6,810 nt of DNA from Litorivicinus sp. (GTDB lineage: Bacteria > Pseudomonadota > Gammaproteobacteria > Pseudomonadales > Litorivicinaceae): NCBI GenBank assembly GCA_018402605.1, contig JAGYIK010000062.1:1-6810 (forward strand). The letters run 5' to 3'. The notes under the pieces were generated by a model. It was not told the DNA's origin. It saw only the letters and a program-made list of their open reading frames with translations, and did not search any database. Shown here piece after piece: positions 6,662-6,810 of this stretch. The translations under genes and the position numbers were made by a program. Each line of letters starts with the position of its first letter. Position 1 is the stretch's first letter.

Positions 6662-6810
6662 GCGAAGCGTCTGGCACGACGCTTTTCGAGACTCAGCTCC
6701 AGTCTTCTTTGGCTACATCCCGCTCGGCATGGCGTTCGGAGTGCTGTTTGCAGGTCTTGGCTATCATTGGCTCTACGCACCGTTGTCGGGACTGGTGATT
6801 TATGCGGGTT
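6654..6810 (+). CDS. azlC: AzlC family protein (probable branched-chain amino acid exporter large subunit), truncated by window edge
   Basis: Only 52 codons are visible before the right edge. The protein begins MPERSVWHDAFRDSAPVFFG and continues YIPLGMAFGVLFAGLGYHWL to IYAG. The pattern of F(R)DSxP, then YIP..AFG...LG, then IYAG matches the N-terminus of AzlC/YgaZ proteins (E. coli YgaZ: FMEGCKDSLP, SYIPVAFAFG, IIYAG). These are inner-membrane proteins that with the small AzlD/YgaH partner export branched-chain amino acids such as valine. The first membrane segment is about residues 16-37. The ATG overlaps the end of hemH by 8 bp; AGGGG lies 13 nt upstream, a long spacing, so coupled translation is likely. 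An azlD gene just beyond the window would be expected; I cannot see it. Confidence 0.85.
   Translation, partial: MPERSVWHDAFRDSAPVFFGYIPLGMAFGVLFAGLGYHWLYAPLSGLVIYAG

Noticed and set aside
6654..6700. Possible terminator after hemH (GAAGCGTC/GACGCTTT sequence near 6664-6684)
   Set aside because: GAAGCGTC-tggcac-GACGCTTT gives a 7-bp stem and is followed by only four T's, but it lies within the first codons of the azlC-like gene. A terminator inside an intact, recognisable coding start is unlikely, although an attenuator cannot be excluded.
1..6810. Search for mobile elements, CRISPR arrays, tRNA/rRNA genes, toxin-antitoxin or defence genes
   Set aside because: Almost every base is covered by recognisable chromosomal genes. 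No direct-repeat array, terminal inverted repeats, transposase or integrase motifs, or tRNA-like cloverleaf was noticed, so no novel system is claimed.

Overview
The window reads as an ordinary, gene-dense chromosomal segment of a gammaproteobacterium (inferred from protein likeness and gene order). Pointers are the order miaB then phoH-type ATPase (the start of the miaB-ybeZ-ybeY-ybeX-lnt block), a DUF1820 protein, a Prc/Tsp-type periplasmic protease with signal peptide, and an ApeB-type M18 aminopeptidase. Base composition looks moderate in GC and even throughout. I see no insertion sequence, integrase, tRNA, rRNA, CRISPR array or phage gene, so nothing suggests an accessory island.

Layout: (1) Positions 1-1805, minus strand: miaB followed by a phoH/ybeZ-like gene that runs off the left edge; the miaB stop and the likely phoH GTG start share one base. 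(2) 1806-1923: a 118-bp divergent intergenic region with candidate promoters for miaB and for the DUF1820 gene. (3) 1924-2265, plus strand: a 113-residue DUF1820 protein. (4) 2225-4288, minus strand: a tail-specific protease (Prc/Ctp), whose 3' end overlaps the DUF1820 gene tail-to-tail by 41 bp. (5) 4289-4355: a short divergent region centred on a 20-bp imperfect palindrome that may hold start signals for both flanking genes. (6) 4356-6810, plus strand: a tightly packed run of apeB (aminopeptidase), hemH (ferrochelatase) and the start of an azlC-type transporter gene, each overlapping the next by 1 to 8 bp.

The genes are mostly housekeeping: tRNA modification next to RNA/ribosome-linked PhoH, protein turnover in periplasm (Prc) and cytoplasm (ApeB), the last step of heme synthesis (HemH), and probable branched-chain amino acid export (AzlC). 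The link between apeB, hemH and azlC is translational packing; no shared pathway is evident. The points worth a second look are small: the antisense 3' overlap, the palindromic divergent promoter region, non-ATG starts of three genes, and the uncharacterised DUF1820 protein. I did not find evidence of a new biological system here.
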